Shown piece by piece: positions 44,010 to 54,012 of a stretch of 64,000 nt of DNA. This DNA comes from Ochrobactrum teleogrylli (GTDB lineage Bacteria > Pseudomonadota > Alphaproteobacteria > Rhizobiales > Rhizobiaceae), in assembly GCF_006376685.1 (NCBI RefSeq), contig NZ_VEWL01000012.1, positions 62,001-126,000 of the forward strand, read 5' to 3'. Below the pieces are notes generated by a model that searched no databases, had not been told where the DNA came from, and saw only the letters and a list, made by a program, of their open reading frames with translations. The translations under genes and the position numbers were made by a program. Every line of letters starts with the position of its first letter. Position 1 is the first letter of the stretch.

Positions 44010-45257
44010 TTGGATACCAGCGTGCACCGGGCTCACACCGCCGACAACTATTCCGCAGTCATTCAGGGCTTCAACGATCGCCTGCAAGCCATTCTACCTT
44101 TGATTGAAGAAAAGGCGGAAGAAGCGGAACAACTCGGGCGGATGCATGATGACGTCGTGGACGCAATGCGCAGGGGCGGCTTCTACACGATGCTGTTTCC
44201 GAAGGAGGTTGGCGGCGCGGAACTGCGACCCATCGATGCCATGAAGATCATGTCCGCGCTTTCCAATGCCCATGCATCGTCTGGCTGGTGCACCATGGTC
44301 AACAATATGGAAGGCACGACCATGGCGATCTACCTCGACGACGAGGGGATTGCCAATGTCTTCAAGGATGGCGTCGATGTCACCATTGCAGGCAACGGCG
44401 TGCCGCGCGGCTTCGCCCGCAAGGTCGATGGCGGCTACATGATCCGCGGCAACTGGGCCTATGGAAGCTCCATCTTTCACGCGGAATGGATTCATTCCGG
44501 CTGTTTCCTGCTCGATCCCAAAGACCCGAGCGGCAAAGCGCTGCTGAAAGACGAAACCGGCGCACCGCAGATCATCGTTGCGCATCACCCGCGCTCGACG
44601 ATCCAGCTCCTCGGCAACTGGGATGTGCTGGGCCTGCGCGCGACCGGCAGCTTCGACTACACGCTGGCAACCGACGAAGACCTCTTCGTGCCGGATTCCA
44701 TGGTCTATAGTTTCACGCAATCCGCGCCGAAACGCGGTCAGACGCAGGGCCATCTCGGGCTGGCGGGCTACAGCGCCCTCACCCATACGAGCTGGGCTAT
44801 TGGCGTTGGTCGCCGGATACTCGACGAACTCGCCAGGGTTATCCGCCAGCGGCATGACCCGTTCGGCAAGAGTGCGGATAGTGCCAGCCTGCGGTTCCAG
44901 TTTGCCAATGCGGAAGCCCGCTATCGGGCGGCGCGAGCACTTGCGATGGAAACATGGGAAGATGTCTCACAGACCACCACATCCGGCGGTATTCCGTCGC
45001 TCGACCAGATGACGATGGTGAAGCTCTCGCTGCGCTATATGCATGATATCGTTTCCGATGTGGCGACGTTCGCGCATCGTGCAGCGCGCGGTGCATCGCT
45101 GCACAACACGGCCATGCAGCGCTTTTACCGCGATATCCATTCCGGCACCCAGCATATTCTGCTCGCTGACCAGATCGTGGAGGAATGCGGCAAGGGTCTG
45201 CTCGGCCTGCCCGGCCCCGATGCGCGATGGACCGTTTTCGGCATCAGCGAAAACTGA
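44010..45257 (+). CDS. Acyl-CoA-dehydrogenase-fold flavin monooxygenase
   Basis: A 415-residue protein of the acyl-CoA dehydrogenase fold used by group D flavin-dependent monooxygenases (DszC, HpaB-like and relatives). It has ERMHDDVVDAM-like N-terminal helices, MLFPKEVGGAELRP, SSGWCTMVNNME, a beta domain with GLRATGSFDYTL and a C-terminal helical domain with HRAARGASLHNT. The presence of a separate flavin reductase gene right behind it supports oxygenase rather than dehydrogenase function. TTG 44010 has AAGGGGAA just upstream, as does the MFS gene. The substrate is unknown. Confidence 0.75.
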   Translation: MDTSVHRAHTADNYSAVIQGFNDRLQAILPLIEEKAEEAEQLGRMHDDVVDAMRRGGFYTMLFPKEVGGAELRPIDAMKIMSALSNAHASSGWCTMVNNMEGTTMAIYLDDEGIANVFKDGVDVTIAGNGVPRGFARKVDGGYMIRGNWAYGSSIFHAEWIHSGCFLLDPKDPSGKALLKDETGAPQIIVAHHPRSTIQLLGNWDVLGLRATGSFDYTLATDEDLFVPDSMVYSFTQSAPKRGQTQGHLGLAGYSALTHTSWAIGVGRRILDELARVIRQRHDPFGKSADSASLRFQFANAEARYRAARALAMETWEDVSQTTTSGGIPSLDQMTMVKLSLRYMHDIVSDVATFAHRAARGASLHNTAMQRFYRDIHSGTQHILLADQIVEECGKGLLGLPGPDARWTVFGISEN

Positions 45258-45265
45258 GACCAGCC

Positions 45266-45844
45266 ATGACGCGAAATATTGTCAGCTTCGTCGGGTGTGA
45301 TCGCCCGACGAAAGTTCACCGGGTAACCCAGGCGATTGCCGCGAGGCTGGAAGCGGAAGACGATGTGTCGGTCACGCATCTGGACCTGTCCCATGCCGGG
45401 CCGAACCTGTTTACCGTCAATCGCAAGGCACTGGACCAGCAGTCTGAAAGCCTCATTTCGGAGATCGAGCATTGCGATGCTCTGATCGTGGGCTGCCCGG
45501 TCTATCAGGGAGGCTATCCCGGCCTTTTCAAACATGTGTTCGATCTCGTGCATCCATTGGCGCTGCGCGGTCGCCCGACCGTGCTGTGCGCTGTGGGCGG
45601 CGGGCATCGTCACGCATTGGTCGTCGAGCATCATCTGCGTCCGCTATTCGGCTTTTTCGAAGCCGGAACCGTCGCAACCGGCATCTATGCCTGTTCGGCG
45701 GAACTGGAACCGGACGGGCTTTTGCCTCCGACCCTCGCAGCGCGGATCGACAGCGCCGTCGACCAGATGAGAAAGCAATTGGTCCAGTCACACCAAGCCA
45801 GCGGCATAAGGTGGAAAGATGTTGAATTACTCGAGCAGTTTTGA
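45266..45844 (+). CDS. NAD(P)H-dependent FMN reductase
   Basis: A 192-residue flavodoxin-fold reductase that would supply reduced flavin to the preceding monooxygenase. Visible features are IVSFVGCDRPTKVHRVTQAI at the N-terminus (phosphate loop region), ALIVGCPVYQGGYPGLFKHV at about residues 71-90 and VLCAVGGGHRHAL at about 107. It is of the SsuE/MsuE type. It starts 8 bases after the monooxygenase stop and overlaps the hydrolase gene by 26 bases, so the genes are translated together. Confidence 0.85.
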   Translation: MTRNIVSFVGCDRPTKVHRVTQAIAARLEAEDDVSVTHLDLSHAGPNLFTVNRKALDQQSESLISEIEHCDALIVGCPVYQGGYPGLFKHVFDLVHPLALRGRPTVLCAVGGGHRHALVVEHHLRPLFGFFEAGTVATGIYACSAELEPDGLLPPTLAARIDSAVDQMRKQLVQSHQASGIRWKDVELLEQF

Positions 45845-46604
45845 AAAACGCACGGTCAAAATCCGAGGTAAAACCATCACCTATCTTGTGAAGGGTGAAG
45901 GCAAGGACATCGTTTTTCTGCACGGAACCGGGACATTTCCCGGCTTTGACAGCCTAACCGACATTGCTTCGCGAAACCGGCTCATCATTCCGTTTCATTC
46001 GAATTTCGGTGAAAGCGATGATGATGCCGATATCGTGCAGATCGGCGATTATGTGCTCCATTACATGGATTTCTTCGATGCGCTGGGGCTGGATCAGTTC
46101 GGCCTTGGCGGCTTTTCGCTGGGGGGCTGGATCGCAGCCGAATACGCGATCAGGCAGCCGGACAGGCTCACCGCGCTGTTTCTCGCGGCACCTGCCGGAC
46201 TCGATCTTCCGGCAATCCCTCTTCCTGATCTGTTTCAAGTCGCGCCAGCCGATATCCCTGCCCATCTCACGCATGATCCGGCAGTCGCACTCCGCTATTT
46301 TCCATCTGCGCCCGATAGCCGGTTCGATGCAGCGCTCGGCCGCGAAATGGGCGCGCTGGCGCGGGTCCACGCGACCGATGGGCGCGGCAATAAAAAGCTT
46401 GGCCAGTGGCTGCACCGGCTGAATATGCCGACCCTGATCCTCTGGGGCGAGGAAGACCGGGTTATCCCCGCGCAATATGCCGAAGAATGGAAGCGCGGGA
46501 TCAGTGGCGCACGTCTGGAGACGCTCGGCGCGACCGGCCATCTGCTGTTTGAAGAGACGCCAGCGGCGGCGACACTTGTGCGCGATTTCCTGTTGACGGT
46601 CTGA
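45819..46604 (+). CDS. Alpha/beta hydrolase
   Basis: A 261-residue cytoplasmic hydrolase with a complete catalytic triad: the nucleophile in GGFSLGGWIAAEY (about residue 100), the acid in ILWGEEDRVIP (about 211) and the His in LGATGHLLFEE (about 242), plus the oxyanion HGTGTFPG. Together with the monooxygenase and reductase it may open or cleave an oxidised product such as an ester or enol-lactone. No closer function can be assigned from sequence alone. Confidence 0.8.
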   Translation: MLNYSSSFEKRTVKIRGKTITYLVKGEGKDIVFLHGTGTFPGFDSLTDIASRNRLIIPFHSNFGESDDDADIVQIGDYVLHYMDFFDALGLDQFGLGGFSLGGWIAAEYAIRQPDRLTALFLAAPAGLDLPAIPLPDLFQVAPADIPAHLTHDPAVALRYFPSAPDSRFDAALGREMGALARVHATDGRGNKKLGQWLHRLNMPTLILWGEEDRVIPAQYAEEWKRGISGARLETLGATGHLLFEETPAAATLVRDFLLTV

Positions 46605-46687
46605 GGTCCGTTTTCAAGCATTGGGCACCGCACGCTCCCGTCTGGGAGCATTATGAAGTTGCAGGTAAAAATAAGGGGAACCAAACC

Positions 46688-47998
46688 ATGCAATGGGAAA
46701 GCCTATCGGACTTCGATCAATCCAGAATAAAGCGCTGGCAATGGGGCATGCTGGCGCTGGCGCTGTTATGCGAGATGTTTCTCGCCGCCGACTGGTACGC
46801 CTTTGCGGCGGTGATACCGTTCATCTCGGAAACACTTCAGCTCGATTCCGCGCAGGCCGGCCTGGCACAGGGGATATTCGCGCTGACCTATGGTCTCGGT
46901 ATGATTGTCTGGTCGCAATTGAGCCGCCGCATGAATGCCCGATCGCTGCTGCTGATCGGCCTGTTCTGCACCGCTATCGGCATGGTGGCGCAAGTCTATG
47001 TGCAAACCTACACCCAGCTGATTGCGCTCCGCCTGTTCATCGGCTTCTTCGATGCAGCAATCTTCCTCGGTAATATGAAACTCATCATCGGCTGGTTCCC
47101 GCAGAAGCGACGCGGCAGCATGATCGGCTTGATCCTCGCGGCCTATAGTCTTGCAATCACGCTGGACTTCGCGATTGGCATTCCGCTTTCCATCACCTAT
47201 GGCTGGCGCACCTTCTTCGCCATTCTCGCCATCGGAACGCTGGTGACGGCGGCTGCCGTGCTGCTCTTCACCCGCAACAATCCGGCTCATATCGGCTATA
47301 AGGGTTTCAGCTGGGAACCGGAAAAGCAGCAGACCTCCACGGCGTCACTGGCCAGCATCTTCCGCTCGAAATGGATTATCGTCGGCAGCCTGGGCATTTC
47401 GGCCTGCACGATGGCCATTGCCGGAACCGCCACCTGGGTCATTCCCGGATATATTGCTGTGCATCAGATGCCCGTGGAAGATGCGGCACTGATCGGCACC
47501 TTGATGGGGCTGTCGCAGGTGGTGTTTCTCGTCATCGGCGGTTACGCCGCCGACCGCCTGAACAAAACAGGGATGATCAAGTTCGGAACGGTACTTGCCG
47601 TCCTCGTCGCGGTAATGTTCACCGGCGGCATGGCGATACCGCTTGGCTTCGGCTGGCTCATCCTCATGGCGCTCCTGAGCGGCGTGGCACTTTTCGGCGG
47701 TGGTGCGATCTTTGCATTCCTCAGCGAAAAATATCCTGAAGAGCTGGCGACGGCAGCGGTTGGCTATGCCGAGATTTTCGCCATCCTTGCGACGTTCATT
47801 TCGCCCTGGGTCATGGGGGTGGTCATCAAGGTTTCTGGTGGGTCTTTTGTCAGCGCTTTCCTGACCTTCGCGATCATGGAAGCGATCATTCTGGCCATCA
47901 TTCTGGTTGTCACCCGCGAGAGCTTCAGCCTGAATAATGACAAGGTTGCGGTCGCCGCCAGCGGTAACGGCATTTCGGGCGAGGCCTCCCGTCCCTGA
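46688..47998 (+). CDS. Major facilitator superfamily transporter
   Basis: A 436-residue inner-membrane transporter with about 12 helices. The loop between helices 2 and 3 carries LSRRMNARS, and the sixth-helix loop begins RNNPAHIGYKGFSWEPEK. It belongs to the anion/aromatic-acid-type MFS group by overall look. ATAAGGGGAACC precedes ATG 46688, the same motif as the monooxygenase, and it ends the operon. A hairpin at 48011-48038 follows. It probably imports the operon's substrate or exports a product. Confidence 0.85.
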   Translation: MQWESLSDFDQSRIKRWQWGMLALALLCEMFLAADWYAFAAVIPFISETLQLDSAQAGLAQGIFALTYGLGMIVWSQLSRRMNARSLLLIGLFCTAIGMVAQVYVQTYTQLIALRLFIGFFDAAIFLGNMKLIIGWFPQKRRGSMIGLILAAYSLAITLDFAIGIPLSITYGWRTFFAILAIGTLVTAAAVLLFTRNNPAHIGYKGFSWEPEKQQTSTASLASIFRSKWIIVGSLGISACTMAIAGTATWVIPGYIAVHQMPVEDAALIGTLMGLSQVVFLVIGGYAADRLNKTGMIKFGTVLAVLVAVMFTGGMAIPLGFGWLILMALLSGVALFGGGAIFAFLSEKYPEELATAAVGYAEIFAILATFISPWVMGVVIKVSGGSFVSAFLTFAIMEAIILAIILVVTRESFSLNNDKVAVAASGNGISGEASRP

Positions 47999-48010
47999 TC
48001 AAAAGCCATA

Positions 48011-48038
48011 GCGGATGCGATTAACAGGTCGCATCCGC
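48011..48038. terminator. Hairpin after the MFS gene
   Basis: GCGGATGCGA (48011-48020) and TCGCATCCGC (48029-48038) form a perfect 10-base stem with an 8-base loop. The downstream T-content is low, so termination efficiency is uncertain. Confidence 0.6.
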
Positions 48039-48104
48039 CATCTTACGAAGGCTGTGGTTCTGTTTCTGCAGTTGCTCATCACACAAAATACCATTGCCAA
48101 TTAG

Positions 48105-48553
48105 CAGCTGGTTGGCAAGGGAATGTCCGCCCAAAGCGCGGCCGATGCCGTCCAGGAAGCATTCATTCGCCTGGCAATGATATCCGGGACCTCAAGAGCT
48201 ATGTTCAGCGCACTGCCGAGACGGTCGCCATCGACGTTCATCGCGTTGAACGGCGCGCAGCGGCGGTAATAGACCCTAACGCCCTCATTGATGACAGTTG
48301 CGCCGATCCGCAGCCGCTTGCGGACGCATTGATGATCTCCCGCGAGGATGCGTTGGCACTGAACGCCGCTTTGCTGGAACTGCCAGCGCGATGCCGGGAG
48401 GTCCTCATCCTGCATAAGTTCGAGGGATTGAACTACGCGGAAATCGCCGACAAATTGGGCGTCGCCGAAAATACGGTGATGGTTCATATGGTAAAAGCGC
48501 TCGGATGCCTGAGGTCCCGGCTGCGCGAAATAATGCACGGCGCGACTAATTAG
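48105..48553 (+). pseudogene. Damaged FecI-type ECF sigma factor
   Basis: The second part is a good sigma region 4 (LNAALLELPARCREVLILHK, then FEGLNYAEIADKLGVAENTV and KALGCLRSRLREIM). The first part, in another frame, reads GMSAQSAADAVQEAFIRLA, the typical sigma region 2 segment. Joining them needs one added base near 48176, and a TAG at 48102-48104 interrupts the frame just upstream, with no start or complete region 2 before it. It precedes fecR and the receptor as in FecI-FecR pairs, so the island has lost its sigma factor. A short region-4 fragment from about 48329 could still be made. Confidence 0.75.
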
Positions 48554-48686
48554 TTTTCTTCCGGCAATCGTCTAAGTAAATAGGGACGGCCACACTTCGA
48601 ATGGTGTGCAGCCGCCGTGAACGTTTGAGGCAGAGGATTCGAGTGAAGCGTAAGCGCCATAAAATGCAGCCAATTGTCCAAGAGAG

Positions 48687-49670
48687 ATGATGGGGACTGC
48701 GGACAGACAACTGATCGAGGACGAGGCCGTCCAATGGTTCGTGACCCTCAGGGATGAGGATGTCACCGAGGATGATCGCCAACGCTTCGAACAGTGGCTC
48801 GACGCCGATTCGGAGCACAAACGTGCCTGGCTGGAGGTCGAGCGCGTTTGGGAAGGTCTCGATCTTCTCCCGGGAAAACAAGCATTGACCTCAGAAAGCC
48901 CGACGGTCCGCGCTGCGTCGCACTGCTCGCGACTGCCCGGCATGGCTGCGGGAGCGCCGCGCCGCGCTTCCTGGAGGCAGGTCATGCTCGCCGCCTGTCT
49001 TGCGCTGGCGCTGGTCGCCAGCTGGCAGTTGGTCCCGGTTGGTATAATGGCTGACTACCAATCAGGCGTGGGTGAACGTCAGACCGTCAGTCTGGAAGAC
49101 GGCTCACAGATCGAACTCGGAACATCGAGCGCCATCGATGTGAAATACAGTGGTGAGCGCCGTACCGTTAAGCTCTTGACGGGCGAAGCCTTCTTTACCG
49201 TCGCCAAGGATCCCGCAAGACCTTTCGTCGTCCAGGCCGGCGATGGACAGGTCGCAGTCCTTGGGACAGCGTTCAACGTCAAGATCGAGGATGGCGTAAC
49301 GGTTGCGGTTACGCACAACACAGTTGAGGTGAGTGCGGCTAGCGACCGAAAGAGAGTGAGCGAAGGTAATCTTGTCCATTACGATGCGAAGGGCGTATCG
49401 CCTGTCAAAAATGCTAATCTCGAAACCGTTCAGGCGTGGCGTCACGACCAACTGGTGTTTAATGACGCTCCCCTTAATCAGGTAATCGCCGAGTTGCAGC
49501 GTTATCGCTATGGCCGCATCCAGTTGCTAAGCGGGGAAACTGGCAATCTTCGCGTGACGGCTGTTTTTGACACGCATCGCCCCGATGCGGCGCTCGACAC
49601 AATTGCCGAAAGCCTCAATCTGCGGGTTTATCGCGCGACCAATCTGCTGGTCGCAATTGCGCAAAAATGA
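48687..49670 (+). CDS. FecR-type anti-sigma/sigma-regulator
   Basis: A 327-residue inner-membrane protein. The N-terminal cytoplasmic DUF4880-type segment contains AVQWFVTLRDEDV and FEQWLDADSEHKRAWLEVERVW; one membrane helix follows at about residues 95-115 (VMLAACLALALVASW). The periplasmic FecR domain has GERQTVSLEDGSQIELG, GEAFFTVAKDPARPF and TVEVSAASD, and the end resembles an STN domain. It would relay the signal from the TonB receptor to the sigma factor. With the sigma gene broken, it may no longer have a partner here. Confidence 0.88.
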   Translation: MMGTADRQLIEDEAVQWFVTLRDEDVTEDDRQRFEQWLDADSEHKRAWLEVERVWEGLDLLPGKQALTSESPTVRAASHCSRLPGMAAGAPRRASWRQVMLAACLALALVASWQLVPVGIMADYQSGVGERQTVSLEDGSQIELGTSSAIDVKYSGERRTVKLLTGEAFFTVAKDPARPFVVQAGDGQVAVLGTAFNVKIEDGVTVAVTHNTVEVSAASDRKRVSEGNLVHYDAKGVSPVKNANLETVQAWRHDQLVFNDAPLNQVIAELQRYRYGRIQLLSGETGNLRVTAVFDTHRPDAALDTIAESLNLRVYRATNLLVAIAQK

Positions 49671-49757
49671 TGATTTTGAAAAAATACGAGAAACGACTAA
49701 TTACTTTTCCGAATTCAGCGTCTTCAACAATAGGAGACCACTTTCGTACCGGTCTCC

Positions 49758-52198
49758 ATGCAATCTGGAGACGAGGTTTCGGGAATCGGTGACGGAAATA
49801 GCGCGCGCATAAGACGGTCAGCGGGTATAATCACATTTCTGCTGGCCGGGACGGCCATGATGTCCGTTCCAATTGTCGAGCAAGCCAAAGCGCAATCCGC
49901 CACGACATCGGCAACATCGACCAAATTCAATATCCCAGCCCAATCACTCTCGACGGCACTGATCGCTTTTTCGCGCCAGACGAAGCTCGGGATTTTCGTT
50001 ACATCCTCCCTCGCCTTGGGTAAGAAATCGACCGCGGTAAACGGCGCTCTGTCGCCAGAAGTCGCTTTGCAACGGCTCCTCTCCGGCACCGGCCTCACTT
50101 ATACCTTTACCAATCAGAATACGGTTCGGATCATGCCGCCGCCGCCACGTCACCGGATGGCTCCATGATACTGGAAACAATTACCGTCCAGGGTCAGGGC
50201 GTAACAACCGAAGGAACGGGAGCGTATACGATACCCGAAATGAGCTCGGCAACGGGCCTGCCTTTATCGATTAAAGAAACGCCGCAATCGGTCAGCGTGG
50301 TCACCAATCAGAAGATCAAGGACAAGGCCTATACGTCGCTGGATCAGGCCATCAACGACGTGCCTGGTCTGATAGCCACGCCCGATTTTGGTGATAGCCG
50401 ATGGCAGTATTATGCTCGCGGTTCTTTGGTCAACAGCATTCAGTATGATGGACTGACGAATTCTGTGACGACGTTTTCGCGAGACGGAACCACCCAGGAC
50501 GATCTCATCCTTTATGACCGGATTGAGGTTGTGCGTGGAGCAACTGGCCTGCTACAGGGTACTGGCAACCCGTCCGCGTCGATCAATCTGGTGCGGAAAA
50601 AGCCCACCGACGTCGCTCAAACATCTGTCACGACGACTGGTTCGTCATGGGGAAACGGGCGCATTGAAGTTGACGCCTCTCGCCCCCTTAACGAAGAAGG
50701 AACTGTCCGGGGACGGTTTGCCGGTTCATTCCTTGGTGGCGAGGGATACCGGGACTACAATGACCAACGCAACTTTGTCCTTTATGGGGTTATCGAGGCC
50801 GACCTTACCGAGAACACGACCGCCAGCCTCGGCATCAGCCACCAGAAAGAACACGTCGATGGATACGGGAACGGGGGTTATCCGACCAGGCCCGATGGAT
50901 CCTTTTACGATTGGACGGCAAAGGACTACCTCGGCAGTGACTGGGAGTATTCCGACAAGCGCAAGACGACCGCCTATTTCGATCTTGAGCACCGTTTCGA
51001 CAACGACTGGAAAGCAAATGTTACGGCCCAGTATTCGTGGAGCAGTGGCACGATTGAATCATCCTATCTTACCTACAGCAACGGAACCTACCTGAAGAAC
51101 GACCGCATTTACGATGGCGACAGTAAGTCCTACGCCATTGATGGACGGTTTTCCGGCCCCGTTGAACTGTTTGGTCGAACACATGATCTGATTTTTGGGG
51201 CAAGCACCCATAGGGACGATTTCTCCTACTCGGCTTTCAGCGCACCGGCTTATACGGTCGATATCTTTAACTGGGATCCCTCTTCGATCAGTAAGCCAAG
51301 TATGACGACCAATTATTACAACACGAACCCGACGATAACGGAGACCGGCCTTTATGGCGCAGGTCGCTTTACGATATCCGACGACCTGAAGTTCATTCTT
51401 GGTGCTCGTGTCAGCTGGTACGATTACAGCTCCCCGGTCGAAAAAGTCTCGCTCACGGAAGATGCGAAGTTCGTACCCTATGTCGGTGCTGTCTACGACT
51501 TGACCGATACGGTTTCAGTTTATGCAAGCTACACCTCGATCTTCCAGCCGCAAGCCTATTACGATCCGAGTGGCAGCATTCTTGCGCCGATTGAGGGTCG
51601 CAACGTTGAAGCTGGCGTAAAGGGCAGCTTCTTTGATGATCGGTTCAATGCGTCGGTCGCGATCTTCCAATCCAATCAAAATAACCTGCCGATCTATTAT
51701 GGGACAGCATGCGCTGGCAGCTCATCTTGCTATACCGCTGCCGACGAAGTGCGAACACGGGGCGTCGAATTCGAGCTGAATGGCAAGATCACCAACCAGT
51801 TGAACGTGTCGGCGAGTTACACATTTGCAAAAGCAGAATATGTGGAAGGGACCAAGGAAGGTCAGATCTATAATTCTGCCGTCGCGCCCGAGAACATGTT
51901 CAAGCTCTACGCATCCTATGATTTCGACCAGAAATTGGAGGGCCTGACCGTTGGCGGCGGCGTCCGAGCTTTCAGCAAAACCTACTACACCGCAACGACG
52001 TCTTATAAGGAACAGCCCGCCTATGCCGTGGTTGACCTTATGGCGAAATACGACTTCAATGACAGCACCGCGATGCAGCTCAATGTGAACAATGTCTTCG
52101 ACAAAACTTATTATTCGAAGCTCAGCACCTCGACGGCCTATGGCAATTTCATCGGAGCGCCAAGGAACGTCACGCTGAGCCTCACGCATAAGTTCTGA
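49758..52198 (+). pseudogene. TonB-dependent siderophore receptor, frameshifted
   Basis: The first frame (49758-50168) gives a signal region and an STN signalling domain (FNIPAQSLSTALIAFSRQ, ALQRLLSGTGLTYTF). The second (50165-52198) starts at the TonB box (ETITVQGQG) and holds the plug (DQAINDVPGLIA, RIEVVRGATGLLQGTGNPS) and the full beta-barrel ending NVTLSLTHKF. One base seems to be missing in the CCG-rich run at 50134-50147; restoring it gives a normal receptor of about 810 residues. It is probably inactive unless this is a sequencing error. It should import a ferric siderophore and, with its STN domain, signal to FecR. Confidence 0.85.
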
Positions 52199-52205
52199 TC
52201 GACCG

Positions 52206-53261
52206 ATGGTGGTGGCAATCACAGGGATCATATGGCCGAATTCGGCGACTTGGCGCAGATATGGGCTGAGAAGCTTATTCATTCAAATTGCTCTGCTGGC
52301 GCTCATCCTCTCAACTGTGACAGTGAGCGCCGCGACGGTCGATACTTCGCGGTCCGGATCGTTGCCGGTGACTGTCGAACATGCGTTTGGCTCCACGACG
52401 GTGCCATCCGAACCACAGCGTATTTTGACTTTCGGCTGGGGTCCTGACGATATCGCCATAGCCTTGGCCAAGCCCCCGCTCTGGATGCCGCGCCGTTCTA
52501 TATTCGAGAGCGGCATTGCACCGTGGAACGAAGAGCGACTAAGTGGAAAAAGGCCGACACTTTTTTCCGGCATTTACCTGGATTTCGAGGAAGTCGCTCG
52601 TCTTGGGCCCGACCTGATCCTCGCTGTTTCCTCGGGGATAAATGCCAACGAGTATCGGATGCTTTCCCGGATCGCGCCCACCGTGGTGTATAGATCGAGA
52701 CCATGGCAAGCCACACTCGAAGAGCAGACCGAACTGGTGGGTGCCGCCCTTGGCCGTCCCGCAGAAGCAAGCAACCTCGTGACAAATGTCGAGCGCGTTC
52801 TCGCATCCGCGCGCGCTGAAAATCCTGTTCTTACTGGCAAAACCTTTGCTGTTGGAACCTACTTCAACGGATTTTCCGTCTATCTCTCCACCGATCCACG
52901 CGTTGCCGCTTTCAAAAAACTTGGTCTGAAACTGGCTCCGGGGATTGCATCATTATCGACGCATTACCCCAACAGGACCTTGCTGGCTTTGAGCGCGGAG
53001 CAGATGGCCCGCCTGGATGCCGACATTCTCATCATGTGGTACACGAGCGGCAACCAGAACATAGCCGAACAACAGCCATTATTTCGAACGCTGCGCGTCG
53101 TGCAGCGCGGCAGCTACATCGCCCTTGTTGACCCGTCGTCAGTCTGGGCCATGTCGGCGCTTAGCGTTCTGTCAATCCCTTATGAAATCCCAAGGCTTGT
53201 TCCACGTCTGGCGCAAGCCGCGTTCCGTGCTGAAAAAGCCAAGGAATCTTTTCATGAATGA
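52206..53261 (+). CDS. Iron-siderophore ABC transporter binding protein
   Basis: About 351 residues, a cluster A-II (FhuD/FepB-like) helical-linker binding protein. The N-terminal signal is LFIQIALLALILSTVTVSAA, after a possibly non-native leader; a GTG at 52212 and later codons are other possible starts. The mature part has PVTVEHAFGSTTVPSEPQRI, then EEVARLGPDLILAVSSGIN and MLSRIAPTVVYRSRPW. It would take the ferric siderophore from the receptor to the permeases. It overlaps the next gene by 8 bases (ATGAATGA). Confidence 0.87.
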   Translation: MVVAITGIIWPNSATWRRYGLRSLFIQIALLALILSTVTVSAATVDTSRSGSLPVTVEHAFGSTTVPSEPQRILTFGWGPDDIAIALAKPPLWMPRRSIFESGIAPWNEERLSGKRPTLFSGIYLDFEEVARLGPDLILAVSSGINANEYRMLSRIAPTVVYRSRPWQATLEEQTELVGAALGRPAEASNLVTNVERVLASARAENPVLTGKTFAVGTYFNGFSVYLSTDPRVAAFKKLGLKLAPGIASLSTHYPNRTLLALSAEQMARLDADILIMWYTSGNQNIAEQQPLFRTLRVVQRGSYIALVDPSSVWAMSALSVLSIPYEIPRLVPRLAQAAFRAEKAKESFHE

Positions 53262-54012
53262 GTATTTTATCGCCGAGGTCATATCGGTTGTGCGCGTCTC
53301 TCCACACATGATCCGCATCGAATTCGGAGGTCAGGGTCTGGCGGAGTTCCAATCAAGTGGAAGGCCAGATGAATGGACCCTGCTTATGTTCCCCGTAGAG
53401 CCGGGTGGCAGGGTCGAACTCCCTATCTTGCTGGATGGCAAATGGAAGTCGCCCCCAGCCTGCGAACTCTCCCCGGCCCGCCCGTATACGGTGCGTAAAT
53501 GGGTGCCAGTGTCGGGCGTCTTAACGATTGACTTTGTCATCCATGACGGCGGGGTAGCCGCTAGCTGGGCCAAGGGCGCCTGTCGTGGTGACCGCATTGT
53601 GGTCAGTGCGCCTTTCGGACGCTTCGTTCCGCCGGGCGAAAGCGGATGGACTCTGCTACTGGCCGATATTACGGGCTTGCCCGCCGTGGCGCGCATCATC
53701 GAAGAACAGGGAACGTCGAATGTGATCTCGGCGCATATCGAGCTGCCGCATCAAGACGACAGGCAGGAGCTACAAGCTGGGCAAGGTGTCTCGCTTTATT
53801 GGTATGACAGTTTCGGGAAGGCCTCCAAACCAACACGGCTGCTGGACATCGCGCAGACTATCAAGTTACCGCAAGGAGATGGCTACCTCTATATCGCAGG
53901 CGAAGCGACAGCCGCTTCGGAAGTGCGTAAACATTTCCGGGATGTTGTCGGAATCAGCAAGGACAGAATAACTTCGGTCGGTTACTGGATCGAAGGACAG
54001 TCGCGCGGATGA
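53254..54012 (+). CDS. Siderophore-interacting protein (ViuB/SIP family)
   Basis: A 252-residue cytoplasmic flavoprotein-like enzyme of the SIP family that reduces ferric siderophores to free the iron. The FAD-binding part has RPYTVRKWVPVSG (about residue 79), FVIHDGGVAASWAKGACRGD and VSAPFGRFVPPG; the NAD(P) part has LLADITGLPAVARIIEE and LYIAGEATAASEVRKH. The start at ATG 53254 overlaps the binding-protein stop. Its stop overlaps the following permease start by 4 bases. The presence of SIP suggests a catecholate or hydroxamate siderophore. Confidence 0.9.
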   Translation: MNEYFIAEVISVVRVSPHMIRIEFGGQGLAEFQSSGRPDEWTLLMFPVEPGGRVELPILLDGKWKSPPACELSPARPYTVRKWVPVSGVLTIDFVIHDGGVAASWAKGACRGDRIVVSAPFGRFVPPGESGWTLLLADITGLPAVARIIEEQGTSNVISAHIELPHQDDRQELQAGQGVSLYWYDSFGKASKPTRLLDIAQTIKLPQGDGYLYIAGEATAASEVRKHFRDVVGISKDRITSVGYWIEGQSRG

